NCBI RefSeq assembly: GCF_024628725.1
Contig: NZ_CP102409.1
Location: 1,893,001-1,957,000, forward strand
DNA length: 64,000 nt
Origin: Ruegeria sp. YS9
GTDB taxonomy: Bacteria > Pseudomonadota > Alphaproteobacteria > Rhodobacterales > Rhodobacteraceae
Reading direction: 5' to 3'
The notes below the pieces were generated by a model that saw only the letters and a list, made by a program, of their open reading frames with translations, ran no database searches and was not told the DNA's origin. Made by a program: the position numbers and the translations under genes. Shown piece after piece: positions 36,053 through 44,152 of the stretch. Numbering within the stretch: the stretch's first letter is position 1; each line of letters starts with the position of its first letter.

Positions 36053-37876
36053 TCAGGCTGCTTCGCCGTCAGATTGCTGCCGGTTCCACAGTTGCGCATA
36101 CCGCCCCGACCGCGCCAGCAACTCGTCATGCGTGCCCTGTTCGATGATCTCGCCAGCTTCCAGAACCACGATCCGGTCGGCTTCGGCAATGGTGCTGAGG
36201 CGATGGGCGATGGTGATAACCGTACGCCCCTCTCCTGCACGCGCCAGCGCATCTTTGATGTCCTGCTCGGTATCGGTGTCCAGGGCCGAGGTCGCCTCGT
36301 CCAGCAACAGGATCGGCGGGTTCTTGAGCAAGGTCCGCGCGATGCCCACACGTTGTTTTTCACCGCCGGAGAGTTTGAGCCCCCGTTCACCCACCATAGT
36401 GTCATAGCCGTCGGGCAGCGAGATGATGAAGTCGTGGATCTGTGCGGCTCGGGCTGCGTCCTCGACCTCTTCCGGGGTGGCTCCATCGCGGCCATAGGCA
36501 ATGTTGTACCGGATGCTGTCGTTGAACAATACCGTGTCCTGAGGCACGACTCCGATGGCCGCGTGCAAGCTGGTCTGTGTCACATCCCGCACATCCTGCC
36601 CGTCGATCTTCAACGCCCCTTTGGTCACATCGTAGAACCGGAACAGCAGCCGCCCGATGGTGGACTTGCCCGACCCTGTTGCCCCCACGATGGCCACGGT
36701 CTGCCCCGCCGGGACGGTCAATGAAACACCCTTGAGGATCTCCCTCTCCGGATCGTAGCCGAAATGCACATCGTCCAGAGTGACTTCGCCGCCATCTACC
36801 TTCAGGTTGGGTGCACAGGGCTTGTCGGTAACTTCGGCAGGCTGTTCGAGCAGATCGAACATCTGCCCCATATCGACCAACGATTGCCGGATTTCCCGAT
36901 AGACCGTCCCCAGAAAATTCAGTGGTACGGTGATCTGGATCATGTAGGCGTTCACCATGACAAAATCGCCTACGGTCAGGTTTCCGCTCTGAACCCCGAT
37001 CGCAGCCAGAACCATCACTCCGATCAGACCACAGGTGATCAGGAATGACTGGCCAAAGTTCAGAAATGCCAGCGAATATGCCGTTTTCAGCGCCGCCCCG
37101 GCATAGGCTTTCATCGACACGTCATACCGTTCAGCTTCGCGCTCTTCGGCGTTGAAATACTTGACGGTTTCGAAATTCAGCAGGCTGTCGATGGCGCGCT
37201 GATTGGCTTCGGTGTCCTGATCGTTCATCTCGCGCCGCAGCTTCACCCGCCATTCGGTCACGGCAAAGGTGAACCAGATATACAGACCGATTGTGACAGC
37301 GACGACCACCAGATACCAGACATCGAACAGCCACATCAGGATGATCGCCACCAGCAGCAGCTCCAGGATCAGCGGTCCGATCGAGAACAGCAGAAAGCGC
37401 AACAGGAACTCGACGCCTTTGACGCCCCGTTCGATGATGCGGCTCAGACCTCCGGTACGGCGGGACACATGGTAACGCATCGAGAGGTTGTGAATATGCC
37501 GAAAGGTCTCGAGCGCCAGCGCCCGCAGGGCCCTTTGCCCCACGGGCGCAAAGGCCGCGTCCCGCAGTTGTTGAAAACCCACGGTCAACATCCGCGCCAC
37601 GCCATAGGCAACCGTCAGCCCGACTGCGCCCAGCGCCACCGGTGGCACGCCCTCACCTGCCAGCGCGTCAACCGCACCCTTGTAAAGGATCGGCGTGTAG
37701 ACCGCGATCAGCTTGGCCAGCACCAGCATGACCATGGCAATCACCACGCGGCGCTTTACCCATGGCTCATCCTGCGGCCAAAGATAGGGGGTCACTTTGC
37801 GGATCGTGCGCCAGCCCGAGCTTCGCTCGTCGCGCGGCACCATATCGTCCGAGGTCATAGCAGGTGTTCGTCTCAT
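36053..37876 (-). CDS. Atm1-type ABC exporter (heavy metal/glutathione family)
   Basis: This 607-residue half-transporter has six N-terminal spans and a C-terminal nucleotide-binding domain: Walker A GATGSGKST, signature LSGGEKQR, Walker B ILLLDEATSALD, H-loop IAHRLST. The linker SLLNFETVKYFNAEEREAERYD is diagnostic of the Atm1/ABCB7 group, which exports glutathione-linked sulfur or metal compounds and supports Fe-S homeostasis. A homodimer is expected. It is the first plausible unit of a minus-strand run downstream of the LysM gene. Confidence 0.93.
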   Translation of the reverse strand: MRRTPAMTSDDMVPRDERSSGWRTIRKVTPYLWPQDEPWVKRRVVIAMVMLVLAKLIAVYTPILYKGAVDALAGEGVPPVALGAVGLTVAYGVARMLTVGFQQLRDAAFAPVGQRALRALALETFRHIHNLSMRYHVSRRTGGLSRIIERGVKGVEFLLRFLLFSIGPLILELLLVAIILMWLFDVWYLVVVAVTIGLYIWFTFAVTEWRVKLRREMNDQDTEANQRAIDSLLNFETVKYFNAEEREAERYDVSMKAYAGAALKTAYSLAFLNFGQSFLITCGLIGVMVLAAIGVQSGNLTVGDFVMVNAYMIQITVPLNFLGTVYREIRQSLVDMGQMFDLLEQPAEVTDKPCAPNLKVDGGEVTLDDVHFGYDPEREILKGVSLTVPAGQTVAIVGATGSGKSTIGRLLFRFYDVTKGALKIDGQDVRDVTQTSLHAAIGVVPQDTVLFNDSIRYNIAYGRDGATPEEVEDAARAAQIHDFIISLPDGYDTMVGERGLKLSGGEKQRVGIARTLLKNPPILLLDEATSALDTDTEQDIKDALARAGEGRTVITIAHRLSTIAEADRIVVLEAGEIIEQGTHDELLARSGRYAQLWNRQQSDGEAA

Positions 37877-37931
37877 CACGTACCTTAACTGCGGTCAGAG
37901 ATTGACCCCGGCCCTTTTGGGCCAGAGGCGA

Positions 37932-39308
37932 TTATTGTTCAGGTATTGTGAAGACCTGCCCCGGATAGATCAGATCCGGATCGCGGATCAGGTTGCGATT
38001 GGCCTCGAACAGCCTTACATACAGGATCCCGTCGCCAAACCGGTCGCGCGAGATGGCCCACAGCGTGTCGCCCCGTTGAACAGTAACCGAACGAATTGCT
38101 GGTGCTTCCCCCTGCGCATTGGCCTGGCTGGCCGCCACGGCGGCATCCAACACTTCAACCGGTTCCCGCTTGAACGGCGTTTCAACCCGGCTGAGCACCG
38201 TCCCGTCCGTATTCACCGCATCCACGCGCAGGGTGTAGACACCCGGATCAATCCCCTCAAGATCGCTGCGCCAGGATCCATCCTCTTGCGGGTCGAGATC
38301 GGCGATCAGACGATTGTTCAGGTACAGTCGAACGGCTGCGCCGTCCTGCACACGTCCTGTCAACTGAACATTGCCGGTCTCAGAATATCCGATGGTATCC
38401 AGTGCGATCTGTTCGGGGGGCGTATCCCGCACCACAGGCGGCTGCACCAGTTCAACGCCTTCTTCGCCGGACCGCAGCACCGCAATCTGCTGATCCGGTT
38501 CGGGTGCCTCTGCCGGCAAATCGGCGGTTTGCGTTTCCTCGGCTTCAGGCACCGTGGTTTCGGTTCCGGTCACGTCAGTTTCCGCCGCTTGGACTTCGGT
38601 CGCCGTTTCGGGCTCAATGTCTGCATCGGCTGTCGCGATGGTGGCGTCTTCGGCATCGGCCGGCCTGTCCGGATCAGATGCCGGCGATTCTTCAGATACA
38701 GGTGCTTCTTCGACCGGCTTTGGCAAAGCCGCAATCAGATAGTCGTCGGACCGTGCGATCCGTTCGCCATCCTTGCTTTGCAGGACCAACCCCTGAACCG
38801 CGTCGCTGAACGGGATCGAAACGAATTCGGCAAACTGGCCGCTGCCGTCCACGGTAAATGTGTGCAGGGGTTCTCCGTTCAGCAGCACCTCGATCCGGCT
38901 GCCGGGCTCGGCATCGCCGGACAACAACGCCGTGCCATCTGGTTGAACAAAAATCTGATCCAGCGCCGGAGGGGCCGCTGGCGCAGGCGCGGAATCTTCC
39001 GGCTCAGCAGCGGCAGTATCCGCGTCAGAGGCTTCGGCCGCTTCACGTGTGTCCTCGGCAGGCTCGGTCGTGGGCCCTTCATCCGCAGGAACTGCCTGTT
39101 CAGCCGTTTCCGGTTCCGAGACCTGCGTCTCCTGCTTTTCAGGTTCCGGGGCTACGGCGGATGCGGTTTCCTGCGGGGCGCTCGGCTCGGGCGTTTTGGT
39201 GAAGACGCCGGACAAATACAATCCACCCGCGCCCAATATCGCAACAAGACCCGCAATCACCCCCCAGATGAAATTGCCCGAGCTTCCGTTTCCCGATTTG
39301 GCGTCCAT
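37932..39308 (-). CDS. Membrane-anchored LysM protein with acidic linker
   Basis: This 458-residue protein has a short cytoplasmic start, a membrane span (about 13-36), a long Glu/Ala/Thr-rich linker (about 40-115), beta-rich Ig-like modules (TALLSGDAEPGSRIEVLLNGE and NVQLTGRVQDGAAVRLYLNN), and a C-terminal LysM domain (VTVQRGDTLWAISRDRFGDG) for peptidoglycan binding. It probably tethers the inner membrane to the wall. GAAAGGAAAATA precedes the ATG. Confidence 0.9.
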   Translation of the reverse strand: MDAKSGNGSSGNFIWGVIAGLVAILGAGGLYLSGVFTKTPEPSAPQETASAVAPEPEKQETQVSEPETAEQAVPADEGPTTEPAEDTREAAEASDADTAAAEPEDSAPAPAAPPALDQIFVQPDGTALLSGDAEPGSRIEVLLNGEPLHTFTVDGSGQFAEFVSIPFSDAVQGLVLQSKDGERIARSDDYLIAALPKPVEEAPVSEESPASDPDRPADAEDATIATADADIEPETATEVQAAETDVTGTETTVPEAEETQTADLPAEAPEPDQQIAVLRSGEEGVELVQPPVVRDTPPEQIALDTIGYSETGNVQLTGRVQDGAAVRLYLNNRLIADLDPQEDGSWRSDLEGIDPGVYTLRVDAVNTDGTVLSRVETPFKREPVEVLDAAVAASQANAQGEAPAIRSVTVQRGDTLWAISRDRFGDGILYVRLFEANRNLIRDPDLIYPGQVFTIPEQ

Positions 39309-39435
39309 TATTTTCCTTTCACTCCGCCGGGCAAAAGCTTTGCGTTGAAAAGCTTTCCGACGGACAGTTGAGCCAATCTATCAATCCCGCTATCACGGGT
39401 CAAAACCCCTGACACAACCCCGGAGCCCCCCTTTG

Positions 39436-39987
39436 ATGTCTCAGAAATCAATCTGTGTGTACTGCGGGTCACGCAATGGAGCCGAGAAGGCTTATTCTGA
39501 AACTGCACGGCAGTTTGGCAGCCTGCTGGCGCAGGAAGGCTGGCGGCTGGTCTACGGAGCCGGAGATGTCGGTTTGATGGGTGAAGTGGCCCGTGCCGCA
39601 CAGAATGCCGGTGGTGAAACTTTCGGCGTCATTCCGGTGCATCTGGTCAAGCGTGAGGTCGGGAAGACGGATCTGACCCATTTCGTGATCACCGAGACAA
39701 TGCACGAGCGCAAGAAGGTCATGATCATGAACGCCGACGCCGTCGTTGTTCTGCCCGGTGGTCCGGGGTCGCTGGACGAGCTGTTCGAGGCGCTGACCTG
39801 GCGCCAGCTTGGGCTGCATGACAAACCCATCGTCGTGGTCAATGTGAATGGCTATTGGGACGCGTTGCACACATTGTTGGACCAGGTGATCGGGCAAGGC
39901 TTTGCCGACACGTCTCTGGCGGATTTCATCACCTGGGTAGAAGACGCCGATACAGCCATGAGCGCCTTGCGAGACAAACTGACCTGA
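39436..39987 (+). CDS. LOG / TIGR00730 Rossmann-fold nucleotide hydrolase
   Basis: This 183-residue protein belongs to the lysine-decarboxylase-like LOG family. The N-terminal motif CVYCGSRNG and the substrate-binding loop VVVLPGGPGSLDELFE are present; the usual PGGxGTxxE reads PGGPGSLDE, so Thr is replaced by Ser. Family members hydrolyse cytokinin or purine nucleoside 5'-monophosphates to free base and ribose 5-phosphate. The ATG at 39436 is used rather than the TTG just before it. Confidence 0.9.
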   Translation: MSQKSICVYCGSRNGAEKAYSETARQFGSLLAQEGWRLVYGAGDVGLMGEVARAAQNAGGETFGVIPVHLVKREVGKTDLTHFVITETMHERKKVMIMNADAVVVLPGGPGSLDELFEALTWRQLGLHDKPIVVVNVNGYWDALHTLLDQVIGQGFADTSLADFITWVEDADTAMSALRDKLT

Positions 39988-40001
39988 GGATGGAAAGCCG
40001 T

Positions 40002-40022
40002 GCGGGCGGTTGAGCCGCCCGC
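40002..40022. terminator. GC-rich hairpin between convergent genes
   Basis: A perfect 8-bp stem (GCGGGCGG / CCGCCCGC) with a 5-base loop lies between the LOG-family gene and the convergent host-attachment gene. No T-run follows on either side, so termination may need Rho or be weak. Confidence 0.5.
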
Positions 40023-40030
40023 CGTATTGA

Positions 40031-40492
40031 TCAGGCCAGTCTGGCCTTGGGTTGCAGACTGTGGCGTACCACCTGCTCGACCTTGTGCAAAGGATGATTG
40101 GTCAGGGTCTTGTTGACCTCGGCCACGACCTTTCCCAGCACCTCGCTGTGCAAACGACGCCGCAACAGACCCAGAACCTGTGGGCTTGCCACAAGAACCA
40201 GCCGGTCATAGGCCCCTTTCAGCCCCTTCCGATTCAACAGATTCGCCAGATCCTGCACGAACAGAGATTTTGCGTGTGCCTTCCACGTGGGTTCTTCAAC
40301 TGCCGATTTCTGTTTCGGTCCGCCGTCGTTGCGACGACCTGCGCGGTCAGTCGGTTTCCCGGTCGGGCCGTCTTGTTCTTCAACAGCGACGACGACAAGG
40401 TTGGGATCGTCGGCATCGGTGATATTCTCCATCACCAGCGCTTTCTCTCCATCTGCAACAATAACCCAAGTTCCCTGTGTAAGTGCGACCAT
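40031..40492 (-). CDS. Host-attachment family protein (baeRF-like)
   Basis: This 153-residue soluble protein matches the alphaproteobacterial host_attach family first named from Agrobacterium plant attachment. It opens with TWVIVADGEKALVMEN, has a Gly/Asp-rich middle (TDRAGRRNDGGPKQKS), and ends in an alpha/beta domain with LVLVASPQVLGLLRR. The fold is now linked to eRF1-like release factor domains, so the historical name may mislead. It has its own short upstream region of about 220 bases shared with no other gene. Confidence 0.85.
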   Translation of the reverse strand: MVALTQGTWVIVADGEKALVMENITDADDPNLVVVAVEEQDGPTGKPTDRAGRRNDGGPKQKSAVEEPTWKAHAKSLFVQDLANLLNRKGLKGAYDRLVLVASPQVLGLLRRRLHSEVLGKVVAEVNKTLTNHPLHKVEQVVRHSLQPKARLA

Positions 40493-40711
40493 TGCGATCT
40501 CCTGTTAAGGTTGTTTTCTGGGTATCCCTCGACCTGCCGGATATGCGGGGTCGTTCACGCACCAGCAGTGCGCAGCCCGATCATTGTTTGAATTGACAAG
40601 CAGTTCTCTCCCTCTGCCTTACAGAGATGTGCATTGGAAAGCAGCAAACAAGATACCGTCATGCAGAAAGCGCACGTATCGGCGGGTTTTCACCGGTCGG
40701 TCATCAACCCT

Positions 40712-41590
40712 TTAGGCGGACATCTCGACAACGGTGATTTCGGGCGTCACGCCCAGCCGAACCGGCAGGATTGAACATCCGATACCGCCCGACACCACCA
40801 GATCACGTCCATCTTCGCGTACATGGCCATAGGCATAGCGATTGCCGAATTTCGACGGCACGACGGGCGACCAGCCGAACAGGCGCACCTGGCCACCATG
40901 TGTGTGCCCCGAAAGGGTCAAGGCCACCCGCTCGGGCACAGTGGGAAAAACATCGGGCTCATGCGCCATCATCACAACCGGAGCGTCATCGGTGATCTGC
41001 GCCAGAGTACCCGCCAGATCGTCCAATCCCTGTGGTTTGCCTTTGCGCCAGATCGCCAGCTGATCCTCAAGCCCGGCCAGCCAGATGCCCGGGGCCTCGA
41101 GTTTGATGGCAGCATTGGACAACACCGAAATGCCATTCTGTTCCAGGATCTTGGCATAGCGATTGGGCCCGGATCCGCGCCGCTGTGCCGTCCTGTCATC
41201 CCACCAGTCGTGATTGCCCAGCACGGCAAAGACACCATTCTTCGCCTCAAGCCCGGCAAGCACGGGTGCCAGGTCCTGCATCTTGACCGTGTCCGACACA
41301 CCTTTGTGGCTTGCAAAGAAATCACCCAGCAGAAGGATCACGTCCGGAGCCAGCGCATTGGTTCGGCGGACCACCTGCTTTACGCGGTTCAGGCCGACAT
41401 AGGGCTCGCCCACATGCAAATCGGACAGTACGGCGATTCTGAGCGGCGGCGCTGTCCAGTCGTCCCGCTGAATGCGCCATTTGCGCACGCGCAAACGAAC
41501 CGCGGGTTCAATGACGAACCCGTAGGCGGCCGTGACAAGGCCTGCCAGCGTCACCGCCAGCAGGCCCTTTATGAACCGACGTCGGTTCAA
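40712..41590 (-). CDS. Membrane-anchored metallophosphoesterase
   Basis: This 292-residue protein has an N-terminal basic and hydrophobic anchor (RRRFIKGLLAVTLAGLVTAAYGF), then the dinuclear metal motifs SDLHVGE, LLGDFF, GNHDWWDD and GHTHGG typical of YkuE-like phosphoesterases. It faces the periplasm and probably cleaves a phospholipid or nucleotide. Its only good start is a TTG at 41590, just 4 bases from the sodB stop, so the two genes form an operon. Confidence 0.88.
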   Translation of the reverse strand: MNRRRFIKGLLAVTLAGLVTAAYGFVIEPAVRLRVRKWRIQRDDWTAPPLRIAVLSDLHVGEPYVGLNRVKQVVRRTNALAPDVILLLGDFFASHKGVSDTVKMQDLAPVLAGLEAKNGVFAVLGNHDWWDDRTAQRRGSGPNRYAKILEQNGISVLSNAAIKLEAPGIWLAGLEDQLAIWRKGKPQGLDDLAGTLAQITDDAPVVMMAHEPDVFPTVPERVALTLSGHTHGGQVRLFGWSPVVPSKFGNRYAYGHVREDGRDLVVSGGIGCSILPVRLGVTPEITVVEMSA

Positions 41591-41594
41591 TACG

Positions 41595-42194
41595 TTACAT
41601 CCGTGATGCGACGTTTTCCCAGTTCACCAGATTGTCGAGGAAGTTCGACAGGTAAGCCGGGCGCTTGTTGCGGAAATCGATGTAGTAGGAGTGCTCCCAA
41701 ACATCGCAACCCAGCAGCGCGGTCTGACCAAAACAGAGCGGGTTAACACCGTTCTCGGTTTTGGTGACGGCCAGCGAGCCATCGGCATTCTTGACCAGCC
41801 ACGCCCAGCCCGAACCGAACTGACCGGCACCGGCAGCGCTGAATTGCGATTTGAATTCGTCAACCGAACCAAAGCTTTCTGTCAGAGCCTTTTCCAGCTC
41901 GCCCGGCATCTTGGACTCGCCCGGCCCCATCATCTCCCAGAACTGGTTGTGGTTCCACAACTGGCTGATGTTGTTGAAGATGCCGTTTTGTGCCACGGCG
42001 TTTGCGTCGTAAGTGCCAACGATGATCTCTTCCAGCGACTTGCCGTCCCACTCGGTGCCGGCGATCAGCTTGTTGCCGTTGTCGACATAGGCCTTGTGGT
42101 GCAGGTCGTGGTGATATTCCAACGTTTCCGCGGACATACCCTTGGCTGCCAGCGCGTCATGTGCATAAGGAAGATCAGGAAGTTCAAAAGCCAT
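41595..42194 (-). CDS. sodB: Superoxide dismutase, Fe type
   Basis: This 199-residue cytosolic enzyme converts superoxide to hydrogen peroxide and oxygen. Metal ligands are His28, His82, Asp164 and His168 (DVWEHSYY). The Fe-type glutamine is present (Gln78 in SQLWNH), where Mn enzymes have glycine and histidine. It precedes the metallophosphoesterase gene by 4 bases. Confidence 0.95.
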   Translation of the reverse strand: MAFELPDLPYAHDALAAKGMSAETLEYHHDLHHKAYVDNGNKLIAGTEWDGKSLEEIIVGTYDANAVAQNGIFNNISQLWNHNQFWEMMGPGESKMPGELEKALTESFGSVDEFKSQFSAAGAGQFGSGWAWLVKNADGSLAVTKTENGVNPLCFGQTALLGCDVWEHSYYIDFRNKRPAYLSNFLDNLVNWENVASRM

Positions 42195-42294
42195 GTCGGC
42201 CCCCTGTTTAAATGTAAGTTGCGGTTCCCAAGGTTAAATGCTTTGGCAACCGCCGCAGGTCAAGGGCCGAGACAAGAAAACCCGGAGGCAGGCG

Positions 42295-43056
42295 ATGCTG
42301 ACACAGGTGCGCAAGATGTTCTATCGCGCCCGCGGATATTATGCGGGCAATCTGAACGGCGAGCGCTTTCGTCTGGACCCGTATCATTCGAAGTTCTGGC
42401 GCAAGGCCACTTCGGGCGCGTGGGAACCTGAAACATTCGCAGTTCTTGACCGGTTCCTGTCCCCGCAAGGCGACTATCTGGATATCGGGGCGTGGATTGG
42501 CCCGACGGTCCTGTACGGCGCACGCAAGGCGCGGCATGTCTGGTGTTTTGAGCCTGACCCGACCGCGTTCCGGCACCTGGCATGGAACCTTGATCTGAAC
42601 GGCATTCAGAACGTCTCGGCCTTCGGGGTCGCCCTGTCAGATCGGTTTGCTGTGGCTCGCATGGCCTCTGTACGCGGTGAACCCGGGGATTCCACCAGTT
42701 CCCTTCTGCACGACGGGGCGCATGGGTCTGATGCGTTGACGATCGCCTGGGACCAGTTCGAAGCGGCGAACGATTTGTCGCGGGTGTCGCTGGTCAAGAT
42801 GGACATCGAAGGGGCGGAATTCATTGTCGCACCCACTTTGTCCGCGTGGCTGAAGGAACACCGCCCCGCCCTTCTCCTGTCTCTTCACGCGCCTCTGCTG
42901 CCGGAAAACGAGAGGCGCGAACGTGTCAGCGCTTTGATGGATGAGCTGGGGTTTTATTCGGGACTGTCGGACGACAAAGCGCACCCCCTGAAGGTTTCGG
43001 ACTTGCTGACCAAAGACGGTCTGAGCCGTTTTCACACCGTTCTCTTGCAAGGGTAG
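42295..43056 (+). CDS. FkbM family methyltransferase
   Basis: This 253-residue SAM-dependent enzyme has motif I YLDIGAWIGPTVLYGA, the acidic post-motif FEPDP, and KMDIEGAEF, the FkbM signature. Family members O-methylate sugars or polyketides. The ATG at 42295 follows GGAGG; the longer in-frame start at 42238 overlaps the sodB promoter. No glycan cluster is adjacent, so the substrate is unknown. Confidence 0.85.
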   Translation: MLTQVRKMFYRARGYYAGNLNGERFRLDPYHSKFWRKATSGAWEPETFAVLDRFLSPQGDYLDIGAWIGPTVLYGARKARHVWCFEPDPTAFRHLAWNLDLNGIQNVSAFGVALSDRFAVARMASVRGEPGDSTSSLLHDGAHGSDALTIAWDQFEAANDLSRVSLVKMDIEGAEFIVAPTLSAWLKEHRPALLLSLHAPLLPENERRERVSALMDELGFYSGLSDDKAHPLKVSDLLTKDGLSRFHTVLLQG

Positions 43057-43158
43057 AACGTCAGCCGATTTTTTCTTCGCTTACGCGAAGTCCTGCTTGC
43101 ATCTGTGAGATGTATCGCTTTGAGTGCCTACATAAGAAATCACAGCCAACCGGATAAA

Positions 43159-43551
43159 ATGAAAAGACTTTTCCTGATTGTCGCCGCCGCGGTGCTTGCA
43201 CAAACCGCTGCCGCCGAAACAGTTACCTATCATTGCAAAATGACCAAACAGGACGCCCATGGCTGGATCGCGCCAGAGTATGCTTTCCAGATTGACCCCG
43301 CCGCAACTTCGGCGATGGCCGCCACGTCGTACCAGGATTGGGCCAAGGCAAAATTCAAAAACCGCGGCGCCAAGGGGTATCGTATTATCTGGAACCTCGA
43401 TCAAAAAATGGCTGCCGGCGGCAATGTCCGTGTTCGATATCAAGCGAACCTGAAACCATCCGACAACACAGTCGCCGTCCGCATGGCATTTGTTCAGGGA
43501 AACTTCGCGAACAAGCCTTTTGGGGTCGGGACCTGTTCGACAGTCAAGTAA
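43159..43551 (+). CDS. Small secreted protein, unknown
   Basis: This 130-residue protein has a clear signal peptide (KRLFLIVAAAVLAQTAAA) and a mature beta-rich domain with two cysteines, one near the start (YHCKMTKQD) and one near the end (GVGTCSTVK), likely paired. No family is recognised. The binding site is weak. It is followed by a strong terminator shared with the convergent soxG. Confidence 0.75.
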   Translation: MKRLFLIVAAAVLAQTAAAETVTYHCKMTKQDAHGWIAPEYAFQIDPAATSAMAATSYQDWAKAKFKNRGAKGYRIIWNLDQKMAAGGNVRVRYQANLKPSDNTVAVRMAFVQGNFANKPFGVGTCSTVK

Positions 43552-43552
43552 G

Positions 43553-43583
43553 AAAAAGCCCCGGTGGAACCGGGGCTTTTTTT
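43553..43583. terminator. Bidirectional intrinsic terminator
   Basis: A perfect 12-bp stem (AAAAAGCCCCGG / CCGGGGCTTTTT, 43553-43564 and 43570-43581) with loop TGGAA has A- and T-runs on both sides. It separates the secreted protein gene from soxG and ends the sox operon. Confidence 0.93.
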
Positions 43584-43585
43584 GT

Positions 43586-44152
43586 TCAGTAGATCCCGAC
43601 CTCACTGCCAGGTTGCGCCGCAACCTTGAGCAGTTTGAACACGTAATCCGCAGCGGAACGGAAGCAGACCACGCGGAAGGTCTGTTCATCATCCATCCAG
43701 AAAGCACCAGCCACCTGCGCCAGACGCGTGCGGCGGATCTGGCCGGGCTGGAAAGCATCCGCCGACAGATCGACAGGTGCGACCTTGCCCAGAACTTCGC
43801 GGGCGCTGGCACCAGAGACGCTGAAGACGGCGCGGGCATCCGAGACGTTGACCGCCAAAGCATGGGTGCCACTCAGGGCACCGACCATGTCGGCCAGTTT
43901 GGCTTCGACCTCGGCATAAGGCACCAGAACCAGCAACTCGTCGGTCGACATCCAAGCCACGCCGGTGTCGCCGGTCACAAGCGCCTCGCGCTGACCGGGT
44001 ATTTTCTGGCCGGTCGCATCCTTGACGGCCTTGGCCAGCACCTTGTCGGACAGGTCGCCGCGCAGGGTGATCATGCCTTGCAGGCCGCATTCCTTGACCT
44101 TGGCGATGCCGTCATAGCTTGCGTGGTTCAATGCGCTGATGGGTTCAGACAT
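43586..44152 (-). CDS. soxG: Sarcosine oxidase, gamma subunit
   Basis: This 188-residue subunit of the heterotetrameric sarcosine oxidase is related to the GcvT-like fold. It begins MSEPISALNHASYDG, typical of SoxG, and contains GKVAPVDLSADAFQPGQ and RVVCFRSAADYVFKLL. The ATG at 44152 overlaps the soxA stop by 8 bases. It is the last gene of soxBDAG. Confidence 0.92.
   Translation of the reverse strand: MSEPISALNHASYDGIAKVKECGLQGMITLRGDLSDKVLAKAVKDATGQKIPGQREALVTGDTGVAWMSTDELLVLVPYAEVEAKLADMVGALSGTHALAVNVSDARAVFSVSGASAREVLGKVAPVDLSADAFQPGQIRRTRLAQVAGAFWMDDEQTFRVVCFRSAADYVFKLLKVAAQPGSEVGIY

Noticed and set aside
43073..43088. CTTCGC-TTAC-GCGAAG hairpin after the FkbM gene
   Set aside because: The T-run precedes rather than follows the stem on the plus strand, so it does not qualify as a terminator for that gene; no other role is evident.
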